Source: Lucifuga dentata
Taxonomy: Eukaryota > Chordata > Actinopteri > Ophidiiformes > Bythitidae
Direction: 5' to 3'
NCBI GenBank assembly: GCA_014773175.1
Contig: VXCM01000293.1
Location: 154,518-218,517, forward strand
Length of the DNA: 64,000 nt
In this document: piece after piece, positions 33,911 through 46,800 of the stretch
How the letters are laid out: the number at the start of each line of letters is the position of its first letter
Numbering within the stretch: the first letter of the stretch is position 1
Notes under the pieces: generated by a model
Databases searched by the model: none
The model's input: the letters and a program-made list of their open reading frames with translations, nothing else
Told to the model about the DNA's origin: nothing
Program-made: the position numbers and the translations under genes

Positions 33911-35850
33911 ATGACAACATCAATCAGTAGGTTCATTTTGGCAGCAGACGAAAAATTACGTTAAATGAGAATTTCAATTTAATAACAAGTGAGTGTGCAG
34001 GTTGATTATTTTCGTTCAAACTTTTTACGATTCTTTGTTACAAATTGCTTTAGGATTACGGTTGCAGTCAGACGCATTCGGCTGTCTGAGAGTTGTCACT
34101 TTACAGTCTGAAAAATAAGGTTAAAAAGTTATTTCCACAAAGGCGCAGCATATTTTGCTCCTTAATCCAGAACCAATAAGGAGGGTCAAGGCAAAGTTAA
34201 CATTTCTAGACAATTGAAGCAGCCTCCACATTGGGAGGCTGCACTCCTCCACTTATCCCTCCATCCCTCCTCATCCATCCGTCACTGAGTCTTCCAGGGC
34301 TATCCCATCTCATCCAGGCAGAAATCAATACCTGGCCCCTGAGACAGGCCCTCAATAAACAGCTCAGGGAGAAACATGGGCCAGCCTCCAGAACTGCAAC
34401 CCCCCTCACCCACACACACACACAAATACACATACACACACATACCTGCCTCTCTCTGCACAACACAAAGTAAATGAACTCATTACTTTTCCTCCAAGTT
34501 CATCCAACCAACAGCTCACACCTTCATCTAATGTTTCAGCCCTCAAGGTTGGAGTGATGTTTCAAATCCAGCCATGATTCACCTGCACGGCCGAGAAAGG
34601 CTTTGCAGGTATCAATGTGTTCACATGCACATTGTGAATGGGGGATCAATGCGCAACATGCACGGTTTTTCCTTTCTCTCACTGTCCAAAAGTCTCTCAA
34701 AACTGGACAAAGAACTATAGCCTGAGCATTTACTCTCTTCTGTTTCTCATGTCTGCGTTACCTGAAATGCAAAATAAAGTTGCGGTTTTGGCAACTAAAG
34801 CAAGTTGGCACACAGCAAAAACTTAATCAGCAAAAATTTTAACAATTAATTGTTTTATTTACCCGTCAAAAATACAAAATATTTGCTGGTTCCAGCTTCT
34901 CATTTGAGCATTTGCAGCTTTTTTCACCATTTCATATAACTATAAATTTAACAACTTTTTGGATTTTTAACTGTTGTTTAGACAAAACAAGCAACTTTAA
35001 GATGTTCCATTGGGCCTAGTGTGATCGGCATGTTACCATTTCTTCACATTTTGTAAATAGAAAATTGACTTATTAATTGAAAAAAAAAAAAAAAANAAAA
35101 AAAAAAAAAAACAGATCAGTATTTTACATTCTGGTGGAGATCCTAAAGTTCCTTTCCTTCTGATCTTAAAGAATAAAAATCCCCAAAACCTGGAAAACTG
35201 CAAAACTGAACTTTACTCTTCCTCACAATTAATACTTTCATTTTTGAAACTTTAGATTTGAACGCTGATTTGAACACTCAAAACTTTAAATGCAGGAGTT
35301 TTACTTGTAAAATAGTATTTTACCACTGAGATATCACTATTTAAGTAAAGCACTTACTCTGTTGGTCACTTGTGTGTGTTTTTGGACAAAAAATAAAAAA
35401 TAAATTTAAAAAATGCTCATTTGACAAGACTTTTGCCACATTAACATTAATTTACTTGAGAACATTTTATCTTGGGAAGGCTTAAATGGCTCCAAATAAC
35501 TTCTTCTTAAATCAGACTTGTACATTTCTCCATCTGCTAACACTGTGAGCTCCAGGGAAAGAGAAAAGCAATAAGAAAGTGCTTTGTTTTGCACCTGAAC
35601 TTTAAAAAGAACCTGCCTGCCAAGAATATTACAAAGATCTTCTCACTTACATGGCTGTGTGCTTCACTTGGTCATTGTGTGTGTGTGAGTGTGTTTCCTC
35701 TTTGCCTTACTTCACAGTTTTCTCATCAGTGAATTACTGTATGTGCCCGAGTGTGAACGCCTGCCTCGTTTCTCCTCATTTTTCTTCTCCTATAGGCGAG
35801 AGCGAGAGTTGAGAAAGAAAGACGGCGGTGGGATTTGACTTTTAGAGAAG
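33911..35850. other. Intergenic DNA, no gene seen
   Basis: A short (CA)n at about 34412-34440; an N at 35096 inside poly-A (35081-35110). No coding signal; open frames are short and unrelated to known domains. Confidence 0.5.
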
Positions 35851-35854
35851 CGAG

Positions 35855-35948
35855 ACTCGCGCATGCTGAGCTGCGGCGATGCAATTTCACCGCCGCGTCG
35901 CCACTTTCGGGCCTATTCATCCCTCCCTGCTGAGCCCCATTAGAGAAG
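35855..35948. promoter_or_regulatory. Candidate regulatory block
   Basis: A short GC-richer unique stretch (GCGATGCAATTTCACCGCC, CCCATTAGAGAAGACAGG) between simple repeats. Weak call based on complexity alone. Confidence 0.15.
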
Positions 35949-36251
35949 ACAGGCAGGTGAACAAGTGCACATGGACAACAAGTTCCTTTAGGCGCTGTGG
36001 ACACACTAAACAGCCCCCCAACACACACACACAGATCTTAGCCAGATGTAGATTAGAACAGACATCAATAAATAATTTAGAGGTCTTGAGACTTTTAAGT
36101 AGGAATCTATGCTGTGTGAAACGTCGTTTAATCGAGTAACTTCTCACGCCGTATCAATCAAACCAGGCGAAAAGCTGTGGATGTCAGCAGAAAAAAGGCC
36201 GAGATGGGATTCTTTTTTATTCCATCCCCTTCTTTCAGCTCTCTCTTTTTA

Positions 36252-36291
36252 CCTCTTCTTTTTTTTTTTTTTTTTNTTTTTTTTTTTTTTT
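36252..36291. repeat. Poly-T with N
   Basis: N at 36276 in the middle of about 37 T. A G-run with N lies at 36462-36481. Both are assembly weak points. Confidence 0.9.
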
Positions 36292-36539
36292 GTCTAGTTG
36301 ATGGGACATTAGGTGACATTTGTATTCATCAATTGCCCCAGCTTTACTGCATGGAGAGAAAAGACAGAGATGGAGCAGCAGAGGAAGAATCTCTCTCTCT
36401 GCTGCAATGCAGCTGATGCTAATGCAATAAAGCTCAGGCTGATCAAGAGGCAGCATGTTTGGGGGGCGGGGGGGGGGGGNGGAATCCTTTTTGAAGATGA
36501 GTTTGGAATAAGCCACTCCATTTAACCTGCCAGACACTT

Positions 36540-37184
36540 GAACAGAGCCAATTTCTTGATAAAAGAAGAAAACCTAATGAAATGTCAGAAGACAATTTTA
36601 CTGCTAATTCTCCCAGGCGTGAGGACGCGCTGATATGATAAAATACAAAAGAGGCCTCAGCGCAAAACGAGGCACAGATGGAGCGATATTAGCAATATTT
36701 CCACATTTTTACCGCTCCATTCATTTCACAATTCACACATTTGGATATTTTACATTTTGATAGCAATAATTCCCTTGATAGATGAAGCTGTATTCCTCAA
36801 TGAGCTAAAAACAAATTGTGTGCCATATATATATATATATGTTTATATATTTATATCAGTTGTTTTAGCACAGCTGAGCAATTCGCCAGCAACAACAAAG
36901 CTGTCAAATTATAATAAAATTGACATTTTGCACAGAAATACAAAGACAAGCCCACAGCATCCTATGTGGATAGCACACGTACACACACACACATGCACAC
37001 ACAGACATGGAAATAAAATATATGTATGCATGACATCAAGCCGCGTGCATACACACACACAATATGGAATTCTCTGGTGTCATCAGCAGATGTGTACCTA
37101 CCCTAGTCTCAATACAATACAGATGAGCTAATAGGCTCAGAGGCTCCCAGCCTCCCTCTGATCTCCATAATATCCCACCCGCCC
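36540..37184. other. Intergenic DNA, no gene seen
   Basis: The 36595-36745 and 36865-36950 stretches are unique, AT-rich and complex. A (TA)n run lies at about 36826-36840. No gene. Confidence 0.5.
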
Positions 37185-37208
37185 CACACACACACACACA
37201 CACACACA
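37185..37208. repeat. (CA)n microsatellite
   Basis: About 12 CA units. Confidence 0.92.
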
Positions 37209-37209
37209 T

Positions 37210-38750
37210 ATAGAGAGAGAAGAGTGTACCTGCACAAATCCCATAATATCTCTATACCTCCCTGTCTGTGGGGAATTAGTAAGACCTGGTTTACATTCAG
37301 AAACATTTCAGAGGACAAATATGATCAGTTAGAGGCACGTGCACTCACACAGACATACACACATGCGCACACGCACTGTATGTATGTGTATGATTGACAC
37401 ATAAACACGACAACAAACGCAGCTTACCATCATCATACACAGGGGAATCCAAACCAAATACATGTACTACAGTGTCGTTTAGATCCACCTCTTTGTTTTA
37501 AAGTTGAGCTTCTAAAGGTCTAAAAGCACAAACGCACACGTTCATTTGATAGCATTCTGTAAGAATGTCTGTGTATTTTCAGCTGGTACACACGTAAACG
37601 GAGATACTTGCATGTACAGTATTTTCAAGAATATCCTTCCATTTAACAAATTAATTCTTCTCTGTGAGCTGGCAAATTGTCCAACTTTTTATCTTGTTCT
37701 TATCTTGCTGTTATCTGTCGTTTTCACTCAGCCTGAGTGGAAAAGGATATCTGCGTGAAGTGTAGAGCCTCTACATCTGTCATTTCTTTAAGACAACTGT
37801 ACTCCTTATTTCACTCTTTTCCTTTACCATTTATTTTTCTTTGTTTCTCTTTTTCATCTCCTTTTTTTTTACCTGTTTCCATCATGATAGCTAAAACCAG
37901 CATCAGTTAAACCGTAATTATAGTTTACATTTTCCTTTTATTTTCACCTTCCCTCATCTTTTGATTTATTTGATTTGTCTGTCGCGCTGTTTTGTCTCAT
38001 TTAAGCATTTTATTTTGCAGAAATAAGCCCAGATAAGACCTTTAAAACAGTAAATGCTTGTTGTTCAATCAGAAAGATCAAATTGAAAGAAGAGTTATCT
38101 ACAGTATTAGAATTATTGGCATGTTTAGCAGACTTGTACATTGGATTTGTGTGTGTGTGTCTGTGTGTGTGAGGTGTCATAAGTCTGTTGTCAGCTCTTC
38201 TATAGCCAGTAAATAAAAAGCAAAGTGAATTCCACTTCAGTCTGAGGCTTCAAGAGGATCTGAGGGGATCTGATAATCACCACAGGGATTTGTGCGTGCG
38301 TGTGTGTGTGTGTGTGCGCTTGTTTGATCTCCAACAGTGAGATGAGGGACCACCACAGGGACACTCAAGTCAGAAGAGCTCAATACACCTAATTTCACAC
38401 CAGAAACAGTTGTAGACATACATGCCTGCACGAACATGAACACACACACACACAACCACCAGGGTCCTATCGCCCAGTGATAATTGTGTAATATCCCGGT
38501 AATATCAAGACCTGATTTTTTTAAATCAACAGTGAATATGAAACCTTCCATTACTGTGAAACAACAAGGACAATTTATCAAAGTAAAAACTCAACTGGGG
38601 CAAAGTAATGACACAAACATTAAATAAATCGCTGCTGAAAATCCCATTTAAGCCAACCTGTAGACAAAAACAAATAAACTCAGACTCGGAATAAATGATT
38701 GAGAACAGATTAAAATTCATCTCCATTCACATCCAGGAAAGCTCAACTTG
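37210..38750. other. Intergenic DNA, no gene seen
   Basis: Short GT runs at about 38148-38171 and 38294-38316. T-rich DNA at 37790-38000. No gene recognised. Confidence 0.5.
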
Positions 38751-38754
38751 TGTT

Positions 38755-38855
38755 TCCGCCATTTAGAGAGCAGAGGGAAATATTAATATTCGTCACAGGT
38801 GGACAATTTCCTTCTGTCGCTATGAATATTAAACACATCTAATGCAACAGAATAA
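38755..38855. promoter_or_regulatory. Candidate regulatory block
   Basis: Contains the palindrome AATATTAATATT at 38779-38790, CACAGGTG (an E-box CAGGTG) at about 38794-38801 and TGAATATTAAAC at about 38822. Complex, non-repetitive sequence. Function is inference. Confidence 0.2.
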
Positions 38856-38859
38856 ATAA

Positions 38860-39411
38860 GATTTTTTCCCAAGTTTGGATAAAGACATTAGATTTTGAAA
38901 CATCAAGGGAATGCAGCGGTAAAAAAATGATGACATGGACTTAAAATATGGAAGACAAAATAAGAAAGAAAATAGATTCTTTAGAATGAATTGAGTATGA
39001 ACGATGAAAGTGTTTTTTTGTTTTTTTTAATGGATAAAAGCAAAAGTTAAAAAATCGGTATGGCTGACAATTTCAGCTGTCATCTAATCAATACACTCTT
39101 TATTTCCTTTCCCTCTGGCTGTGTTAGTGCTACATCTGTCAATTAACACCTCACACACACACACAAACACAGGAGCACAGGCCCGTGCACCAATCACTTG
39201 CAATCCTGTCAAAACTTATGTATTTACACAAAAGTTCTAATGTGCGCAAACACTGTGTATAGACACAAGCGCGCACACGCACACACACACACACACACAA
39301 GCACACACACAGCCAAAGGGCAATAACCTCCTATGACGTGTTGAGTTTTGGATCAGCAGTATTGACAGCTTTCACATTAGACCTATTGAAATGCATTGTT
39401 GTCACCGTGAC

Positions 39412-39456
<45 letters not shown>

Positions 39457-39925
39457 CAACAATCAATCTAACGCCTCTATCACATTCTTTCCACCTGCTT
39501 AAACAGAGAAAAAGAGGCAGGCGTGTCTTGCGACTCTTCAGTGTCACCAATCTGGTCCCCACCTTGACCTCTGACCTTTAAAGGTTGTGGTCAAGGGTTC
39601 AAGAGAGGGGAGGAGATATGGGGGATTGATAGATATGTCCTGATGGTCACGCCTCCTTCCAGAGAATAAAAGGCATTATAGATCGATTAGATCTGACATC
39701 TGTTTAGTTATGTTTCTATTTGCTTTCTTGTTGACTTATTTTTCATTAAATTTTCTATCTGTTGAAACACATCTACAAAATAAAACAATTTTTACACATT
39801 AATGGAGTTATTTCTGTCAAACACTTGAGCTCATTCATTATTTGTTTATTCAAATCTTTCATGCATTGTTTGTAACAAATTTAGATCTGCGTTTAGGACT
39901 AAGAAACACTAATGTAAAACAGAAA
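38860..39925. other. Intergenic DNA with CA tracts, no gene seen
   Basis: (CA)n at 39279-39299 and 39412-39455. No coding signal. Confidence 0.55.
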
Positions 39926-39929
39926 TCAT

Positions 39930-40425
39930 GATGAAGAAGGAAGGCAGGAAGAAATGAATGAAGGAAGAAAAAGGAAGTCAATATGGTATTTGAGAATCAT
40001 TGAAGGAAAGGGCCTGTGAAGGGAGAACAAGTAGAGAGGTAAAAGGGAGAAAGGCATGAAGGAAGGAAAAGAAGAAAGAAGGAAAGAAATGTGAATAAGA
40101 ATAAAAGTCATGTTAAGGAATTGATAGTTTTAATTTTTTTTTTTTTTTAAAGTCAACAAACAAAAGNTTAAGGAATTGATAGTTTTAATTTTTTTTTTTT
40201 TTAAAGTCAACAAACAAAAGGACGATGAAAATGAAAGGACTGAAGGAAGGAAGCAAAGAAAGCAGGAAGGAATGAGGAAAAAGGAATGGGAAAAAAGGAT
40301 GCAAGCAAGAAAGAAGGCACAGGAAATTCGGAAGCAGTGGGTGTAGGATATTGGAAAATGAAGCAATCAAAGCAGGGAAGGAAGGAAGGAAGGAAGGAAA
40401 GAAGGAAGGAAGGAAGGAAGGAAAA
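39930..40425. repeat. Purine-rich (GGAA/GAAA-type) tract
   Basis: Strongly A/G-biased for about 500 bp, ending in near-perfect (GGAA)n at 40376-40422. Broken by an assembly duplication at 40113-40220. Open frames on the complement are Ser/Pro/Phe-rich and compositional. Confidence 0.85.
40113..40220. repeat. Assembly duplication around a single N (about 53 bp x2)
   Basis: 40113-40166 recurs at 40168-40220 with N at 40167; the copies differ only by one T in the poly-T run. Best explained as unmerged contig ends. Confidence 0.8.
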
Positions 40426-40429
40426 ATCA

Positions 40430-41017
40430 TTTATAGGCTCAGAAATGAGTTTGATCTTTAAAACTCTGCTTTTTCTTAAAGCACATTAGTGATCAGGCAT
40501 TTAAAATACAGCTCGTTTTTATAATGGCCTCTTTTATTTTATGGATTCATCATTACTCTGTTTATCTTTGTAGCACCAAAGATAAACACACCTGAATAAC
40601 AACTTATATAATTTAACTCCTATCTGTCTCAGTTTTATTCATTCACTTGTACTTTGCACTCTGTCCATCTTTGCATTTTCGATACTGTAAAGTTTTTATT
40701 CCGAAAACTGACACACGAATAATAGTTTGCTGTTTATTCGTGTTTTTGACGCTGATTTTGAGCAGCAGAAGAGGAACGAGGATCAACTGGATCCATTTAT
40801 CAGTCTCGCTGCTCGCTGTCAGTCATGCTCCTGTAGCTTCACCGCCACAACCCCCACCCCAGAGGCACCACGTCAAATACCCCCATGTTACTGAAAAGTT
40901 GCATTTGAGATTTTGGAGATACGTGGTTTTCAAACGATAGTGACAAACAGGTGGATTTGCAAGGTTTTTCCACTAAGAGAGCAAGAGCAATGACATAGTG
41001 TTTTTGTTTTTTTTCCA
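40430..41017. other. Intergenic DNA, no gene seen
   Basis: No repeats or coding frames recognised. Confidence 0.5.
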
Positions 41018-41213
41018 GCTAATACTAGTATTTTTTTTATTTTTTTTTTTCTATTTCAGGATTTGCAAGTTGACTTTTTTTGGCTAATACTTGTATTTTT
41101 CTTTCCATTTCAGGATCGCAAGTTGACTTTTTTTTTTTNTTTTTTTTTTTTTTTTTTTGGCTAATACTAGTATTTTTTTTTCCATTGCAGGATTTGCAAG
41201 TTGACTTTTTGTC
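41018..41213. repeat. Three tandem units of about 55-75 bp
   Basis: Each unit has the order GCTAATACTAGTATTTT, poly-T, CCATTTCAGGATTTGCAAG, TTGACTTTTT. Starts are at about 41018, 41083 and 41159. An N (41139) sits in the poly-T between units 2 and 3, so the copy number may be wrong. Each unit contains a pyrimidine tract followed by CAG/G, a 3' splice-site-like string, but no exon follows. Confidence 0.85.
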
Positions 41214-41518
41214 AGCTAAGAAAAATAAATAATGCATAAAAATATCCCTGGCGGTAAGTAGAAGCTTGTTAGAAAACCCTCAACACATCCAGTTTAACTC
41301 TGTGACAAACTGCCATTAAAACTCACAAAAAATATAACTGAACGTTGAATGACTAAAAATGAGCCGTGAGAAATCCAAAATAATATATATATATATATAT
41401 ATTAGGCCTGGCTTTTACTCAGCTTCTGCTCCTGCAAACACACACTGATGAATGAGTCTCGCTGTGTCGGTGCTCCATCCACTTAACAGCATCCACACAT
41501 ATCAGCCAGATATATACG

Positions 41519-41647
41519 CACATCGATGAAGGGCGTCTACCTCCACAATAAAAACATCTCCCCTCCTCTCCCCGTCTTTCTTNCACATCGATGAAGGGCG
41601 TCTACCTCCACAATAAAAACATCTCCCCTCCTCTCCCCGTCTTTCTT
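41519..41647. repeat. Assembly duplication around a single N (64 bp x2)
   Basis: 41519-41582 equals 41584-41647, with N at 41583. No divergence. Confidence 0.85.
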
Positions 41648-41717
41648 TTATTGTGTTGTATTATATTGAATTCCCCGAGGACTTTCGGGTAGCATCCCTC
41701 AAATTCTCCACCAGCAG

Positions 41718-41720
<3 letters not shown>

Positions 41721-41763
<43 letters not shown>
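41721..41763. repeat. (GT)n(GC) microsatellite
   Basis: About 19 GT units followed by GCGCGC. Confidence 0.95.
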
Positions 41764-41891
41764 TCTGCCTTGTTGTCAGAGGGGTAAACGGGGGAGTTAA
41801 ACAGATATATCCAAGCGTAAAATCTAAAAAGGCTCCCCAGTGGGCGCCGGAGGGGGTTGTTGGGAATCAAGCACATATCAATTGAGAGACT

Positions 41892-41925
41892 GAGAGAGAG
41901 GGAGAGAGAGAGAGAGAGAGAGAGA
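41892..41925. repeat. (GA)n microsatellite
   Basis: GA units with one GGGA interruption. Confidence 0.93.
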
Positions 41926-41929
41926 TAAG

Positions 41930-42920
41930 AGATGAAGAAAAGCATAAAAGAAATAGAGACAAGATCCCTACACTATGGTATTTTAACAACAATGAATTAC
42001 GTCTCCTCCTGTCTTTTTTCCTCATTTTCTCCCTGTTCCACTCTTCTTCTCCACCTCCTTCCTTTATCCTTTCACCTGACTTATCCAAGCAATCCAGCAA
42101 GCTAATATTACCAGTCAATACTGGCTTATCACATTGTTAGATATGTAAAAAGATTAGATAGATAGATAGAACAGGCTTTAGTTTTACTTTACACATGATG
42201 TGCAAATATAAACTTTTCCTCTAATCAAAACAGGATTGGCCCCGCCCACATCTGCTTTTTATGCCATTTTCTGCTGTAAAACATTTGGTTCAGCCAGAAA
42301 CGGGTTATACATTTTTTTTTTTTTTTTTTTTGATTGTTTATTTTTTCCACAGAATTTTCCTGTATTTGGTTGTAGTCGTTGTGGTGGGCATGATCTATTT
42401 CACTGCTGTAACTCTTGAACACACTTTTCGATGCATCTAAATTCATACAGCTCATACTCATCAGTTACAATCATTCAGCTAAATTTGGATGCATTTGGCA
42501 GAACAAGAAGAGTATTCAGCGGCAATCAGTCGTCAGTTCTCCACAATTCATCTTCATTATTCACAGATTTAGAGTTTAGGCATTTAGGTTGAGTTTTTTT
42601 TTGTTTTGTTTTTTTAAATGTCACGATCGCAATAACCCAGTCAGCACAATTTGATGCAGATTCAGACTAAAAAATTATTTTCATTTAACAAAATAACAAT
42701 TTTGATTTTGCAGGCTTGGTTGGAAGTATAAGCTCAATGAATGCTTTCTATTGTAATTTTTTTTCCCCCACTGTATCTGCTCTAGCCTCAATAACATTTG
42801 TGTGTATTGCGTGCACATGTGGACACACAAATGCACATGCAAACACACACATTACAGAGAAGTGCATTTTGTGTTAAGGTTAAAAAAACAAAGTATACAC
42901 ATGCATCTATGGGACACTAA
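41930..42920. other. Intergenic DNA, no gene seen
   Basis: A short (GATA)n at about 42157-42168 and a poly-T at about 42311-42330. No gene. Confidence 0.55.
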
Positions 42921-43054
42921 TACACACACACACACACACACACACACCTATCTCTACACTGTGTGGTGTAATGCTCTATTTGATTATTTCATTGTTGTCT
43001 GTAAGTACAAGCGCAGATTGAATCTCCCTGCACTCCATTGTCTCTCTGCATACG

Positions 43055-43088
<34 letters not shown>
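42921..43088. repeat. (CA)n and (GT)n microsatellites
   Basis: (CA)n at 42921-42947 and (GT)n at 43057-43088, about 110 bp apart and mutually complementary. Confidence 0.93.
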
Positions 43089-43093
<5 letters not shown>

Positions 43094-44622
43094 TGGTAAT
43101 GAATGGCCAATCTAGTCTATCTAGAGAAAACCTTCTCATCACAGCGCTCCCATAATTACTCGCTCTCTGTGAAAACTACGCTCTGCTTTATTACTTTACG
43201 CCGCAGTGCAGTCGAGGTGTCGGGACTGAATTGACGAGATAAACACACAAACTGTCCATGTAAGCACATATACACACACACTTTCACACCCATTGATGTC
43301 CTCCAAAAGACAAACATGTAAAATATTTGGAATTTCTGGGAACGTTTGTATGTAAATGACATCATGCAGACTGGTCCTGTGACTACAGCATTTGGATTGT
43401 TTAGTATTCTGTGTGCTCCTGGTGTTCCTGCATCCTGAGTCCTCCCTCCTGCTGGGAGCCATCAGACCAAAGGACCAGCCTGAGGCATTCTGGGAATGGT
43501 GAGATACGGCGAGGCACAAGAGGAGGAGATGAATGGATAAAGAGGGAGGTAAAGTAACATAAAAGCATTTAAGGTAGGTTTGAGGGGAGGATGAAGAGGA
43601 GGAGGAGAAGAAAAAGTGGGAGGAGAGGAGGGGAAATGATGAAAGACAGAAGGGACGATGAAGAGGAGATGGATAAGTGTGGGGGAAAAGATGGAGAGTT
43701 TGGCTCCTGAGGCCTTTGTCCTCTCCTCCTCTTCCTCCATCATTCCTACACCTGCTGTGTACTTAAATCATGTTCCTGAAATTTTTAACATGTGGTATTC
43801 AGATGGTTCTGTGTGAGGTTGGATGTAACCAGGAAATGTGAAAGCTCGAGGACTTCAAATTTTGATTATTGTGAAATCTTTGATGATCACTGTTGTGTTT
43901 CTGCACTGCTTTTGCTACGGATCACCTGTCATTCAAACAGTGTAGGTGGGACTAAAGGTGTGTTAGTGCCCTTTTATTTATTTGTTCCCTGTTCAGTCAG
44001 GCATGCTGATTGATATTGTGCTAATTACCAAGCTTCCCCCCCCCCAAAAAACAAANAAAAAAAAAAAAAAAACAGAAATGTAAAAATGCATCTCTTCCTG
44101 TAACAGGACGCTGAGTATTTACAGCAACACAAAAGCTTTCATAAACTGTATCATGTAGATTAGATCATTATTGGTCCATGTGTCAGGTAGCAGACAATGG
44201 TTACAACATGAATGAGAAATGCCAGGTAGCAAATAGGCAAGTAAGTCAAAATCCTCAGTAATTCATTTCTTTTTTTTTTTTTTTTTTNTTTTTTTTTTTT
44301 TTTTTGGGAGGCATCTAGTCATGTTTTTGAAGATTTTTCCATCCTAAAACCCTCAAGCCTGTTGGTCTGCCTGGTTTTCAGCTTTGACTTCAGACTGACT
44401 ACAACACTGATCTGCTATCGCATCTCATTAACAATGCCGAGATCAGATTTAATAAAGATCGGCATCGCCCAGTGCAGTTGAGAACAGAAATCATCACGGT
44501 GTGGTCGTGCTCCTGAGCAGCACCATATCGTAGGTCAACTCAACCACAACAAGGCCACAGTGGAAATTAATCGCAGCTTGGTAAAGTGCAGTGCAGCTAA
44601 TGTTTACAAGAGGGAAAATGCC
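43089..44622. other. Intergenic DNA, no gene seen
   Basis: Purine-rich DNA at 43530-43690; A-rich run with N at 44056; poly-T with N at 44288. The 43140-43235 stretch is unique and complex. No gene. Confidence 0.5.
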
Positions 44623-45090
44623 TTAAAGGACCATACCACCACTTTTCATGTTTGAGCCTAATATATTCAATTTTCATGCATGTTACGTTACAATCATTTC
44701 CCAAAGGATTAAACAGTATTTCAGCTTTCCTAACATTTTGCAAAATCTCTTAATCTTTCAAAATCAAATATTCAAGCATATATCCACCTTAAAAATCAAT
44801 GTTTCATCTGCTAATAGTTGCACTGCATTATGAAGTCCAGGCCATTTAAATTTTTCGATAAACGCAGGTCTTCTTTTTGGGACTATTCCCCAGTGGAGAC
44901 ATATATTCACTCTGTGCTTTTTTTAGTAGCACACCAAAATGAACTGAAACCAATGGCAAAAGGTAGAAAAAACATTTTTTTAATTCACCGTTCCAGTGGT
45001 ATGCTTTGGGGAATGATTATCAGTAACCTTACCTGTATGAAAATTGAATATTAGGCTCAAACATGCAAAATGGATGATATGGTCCTTTAA
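44623..45090 (+). mobile_element. Family P copy 5 (internally deleted)
   Basis: TTAA at both ends (44623-44626, 45087-45090). 468 bp. Compared with copy 3 about 110 bp is missing from the centre, between the GGAGACATATATTCACTC landmark and the AGTAGCACACCAAAATG segment. Terminal repeats are intact. Confidence 0.92.
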
Positions 45091-45649
45091 ATAATAGTGA
45101 CTGGTGAAGAAAGTCAAGCGTTTATGGATACAATGAGACATTAATGTTGATGTGAGTCTCCTGGATGTGAACATTGCCAATTAGTTGCTAAGACATTAGC
45201 GATAACAACCTGATAACCTGATAAGTCAATCATGCTCAGGTTATTTCTGTGTTTTTCTGCCCCCTAGTGGCAAGGAATCCCACCTTATTGCAGCTTAAGT
45301 GGTGTGTCTATGGATGATAAAGTGCCCAGGATGAGTCTGTTATTGGCTGCTTAGGACTGGTGATATGCTTGTAATAGTCGTGATTAGTTCAAACCCAGCC
45401 AGACATACGGGATGACAAATGGCAGCAGGGACAGAGAGTGATTACAGCCGCAGACAGTATCAGCACGGAGTGTGATGGATGACGCCCACAGAAGTCTGAG
45501 CTGCTTCATAATTAGACCTTGATGGTGTTAGTTGCATTTCCTAGTGGGTATGTCACAATAAATGTCCCAGACACGTTAAAAAGGGACGCCTTGACATTCT
45601 GAATGTTAGCAGGTGTTTTTAACTCTCCAAGAGGACGGCGTGGAGTTGG
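45091..45649. other. Intergenic DNA, no gene seen
   Basis: Separates family P copies 5 and 6. Unique-looking, no gene. Confidence 0.5.
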
Positions 45650-45999
45650 ATAAAGGACCATACCAATCCATTCTGCATGTTTGAGCCGAATGTTTTAAAT
45701 TTTCATACACGTAAGGTTACTGACAATCATTTCCCAAAGGATAAAACCATATTTCAGCTTANTTAAATTTTCATACACGTAAGGTTACTGACAATCATTT
45801 CCCAAAGGATAAAACCATATTTCAGCTTACCTAATATTTTGCAAAAACTCTTAATCTTTCAAAATCAAATATTCAAGCATTAGTTACACAGGCTGTATAG
45901 TTACACAGCCTTATGAAGTCACAGTTGTTTAAATTTTTTCAATAAACGCAGGTCTTCTTTTGGGACTATATTCCCCGGTGGAGACATACATTCACTCTN

Positions 46000-46035
<36 letters not shown>

Positions 46036-46279
46036 ACACAGGTGTTGTTCATGGATTACCTTCTGTATCCCAAGAACATTAGCAACAAGTTTCAACAAGT
46101 TTATTTTAATAGTGTACCAGAATGAACTGAAACAAATGGCGGTCTGGAAGACAGGAAAAAAATTTTTTAACTCACCGTTCCAGCAGTATGCTTTGAGAAA
46201 TAATTGTCAGTAACCTTAGATGTATGAAAATTGAATATATTAGGCTCAAACATGCAAAATGGATGGTATGGTCCTTTAA
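45650..46279 (+). mobile_element. Family P copy 6 (full length, carries assembly artefacts)
   Basis: The right end GGTATGGTCCTTTAA is intact; the left flank is ATAA. The nominal 630 bp includes a false 67-bp duplication (45695-45761 repeated at 45763-45829 around N 45762) and a poly-A with N at 45999 in the centre. Correcting for these gives a length near 560 bp. Confidence 0.9.
45695..45829. repeat. Assembly duplication around a single N (67 bp x2)
   Basis: The exact repeat lies inside the left terminal region of family P copy 6. No other family copy has this doubling, which supports an assembly origin. Confidence 0.88.
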
Positions 46280-46800
46280 TACAGCTTAATGGAATGATGC
46301 TTGTCAGTTATCCCTGGAATTTAGTGGGACTTTATTGAAAGTATCACTGTTAGAAATCCAGAATTAAAAGCCGAGGTTTTGGAGAGATACTCCTGACCTG
46401 TGATGTTCTACTCTACTGCACAGGTAATCATTACGTGAGCTCTCAGCTTGCCTGTGTGAGCTGAGGTAATTATTAAGAAAGGTTACACTGCGTGCCTATA
46501 AGGTAACAGTGTGGAAGGTAATAGTGTGTACCTGAGGTGGCTCAGGTGATGTGTTTTCTGGTGTGTGTTTCAGCTGTCTGGCCTGCTGCACCTGAGAAGT
46601 GAAAGTCAGACGCGTGGGTGTGTGTGTGTGTGTGTGTCCACATGTATCACTGTTGATAATGAAATGTAATCCAGAGTCAGACAGCACTTAATGTAATATT
46701 AATTTTGTTAAGCCAAAAGAAGCAGAACCTTCAATGTTAAGTAGTATTGTAGGCGAAAGTTGATGGTGGAAGTTGATGTTGTTGTTGAATAGTGAAAATT
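46280..46800. other. Intergenic DNA, no gene seen
   Basis: (GT)n at about 46617-46637. No gene. Confidence 0.5.
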
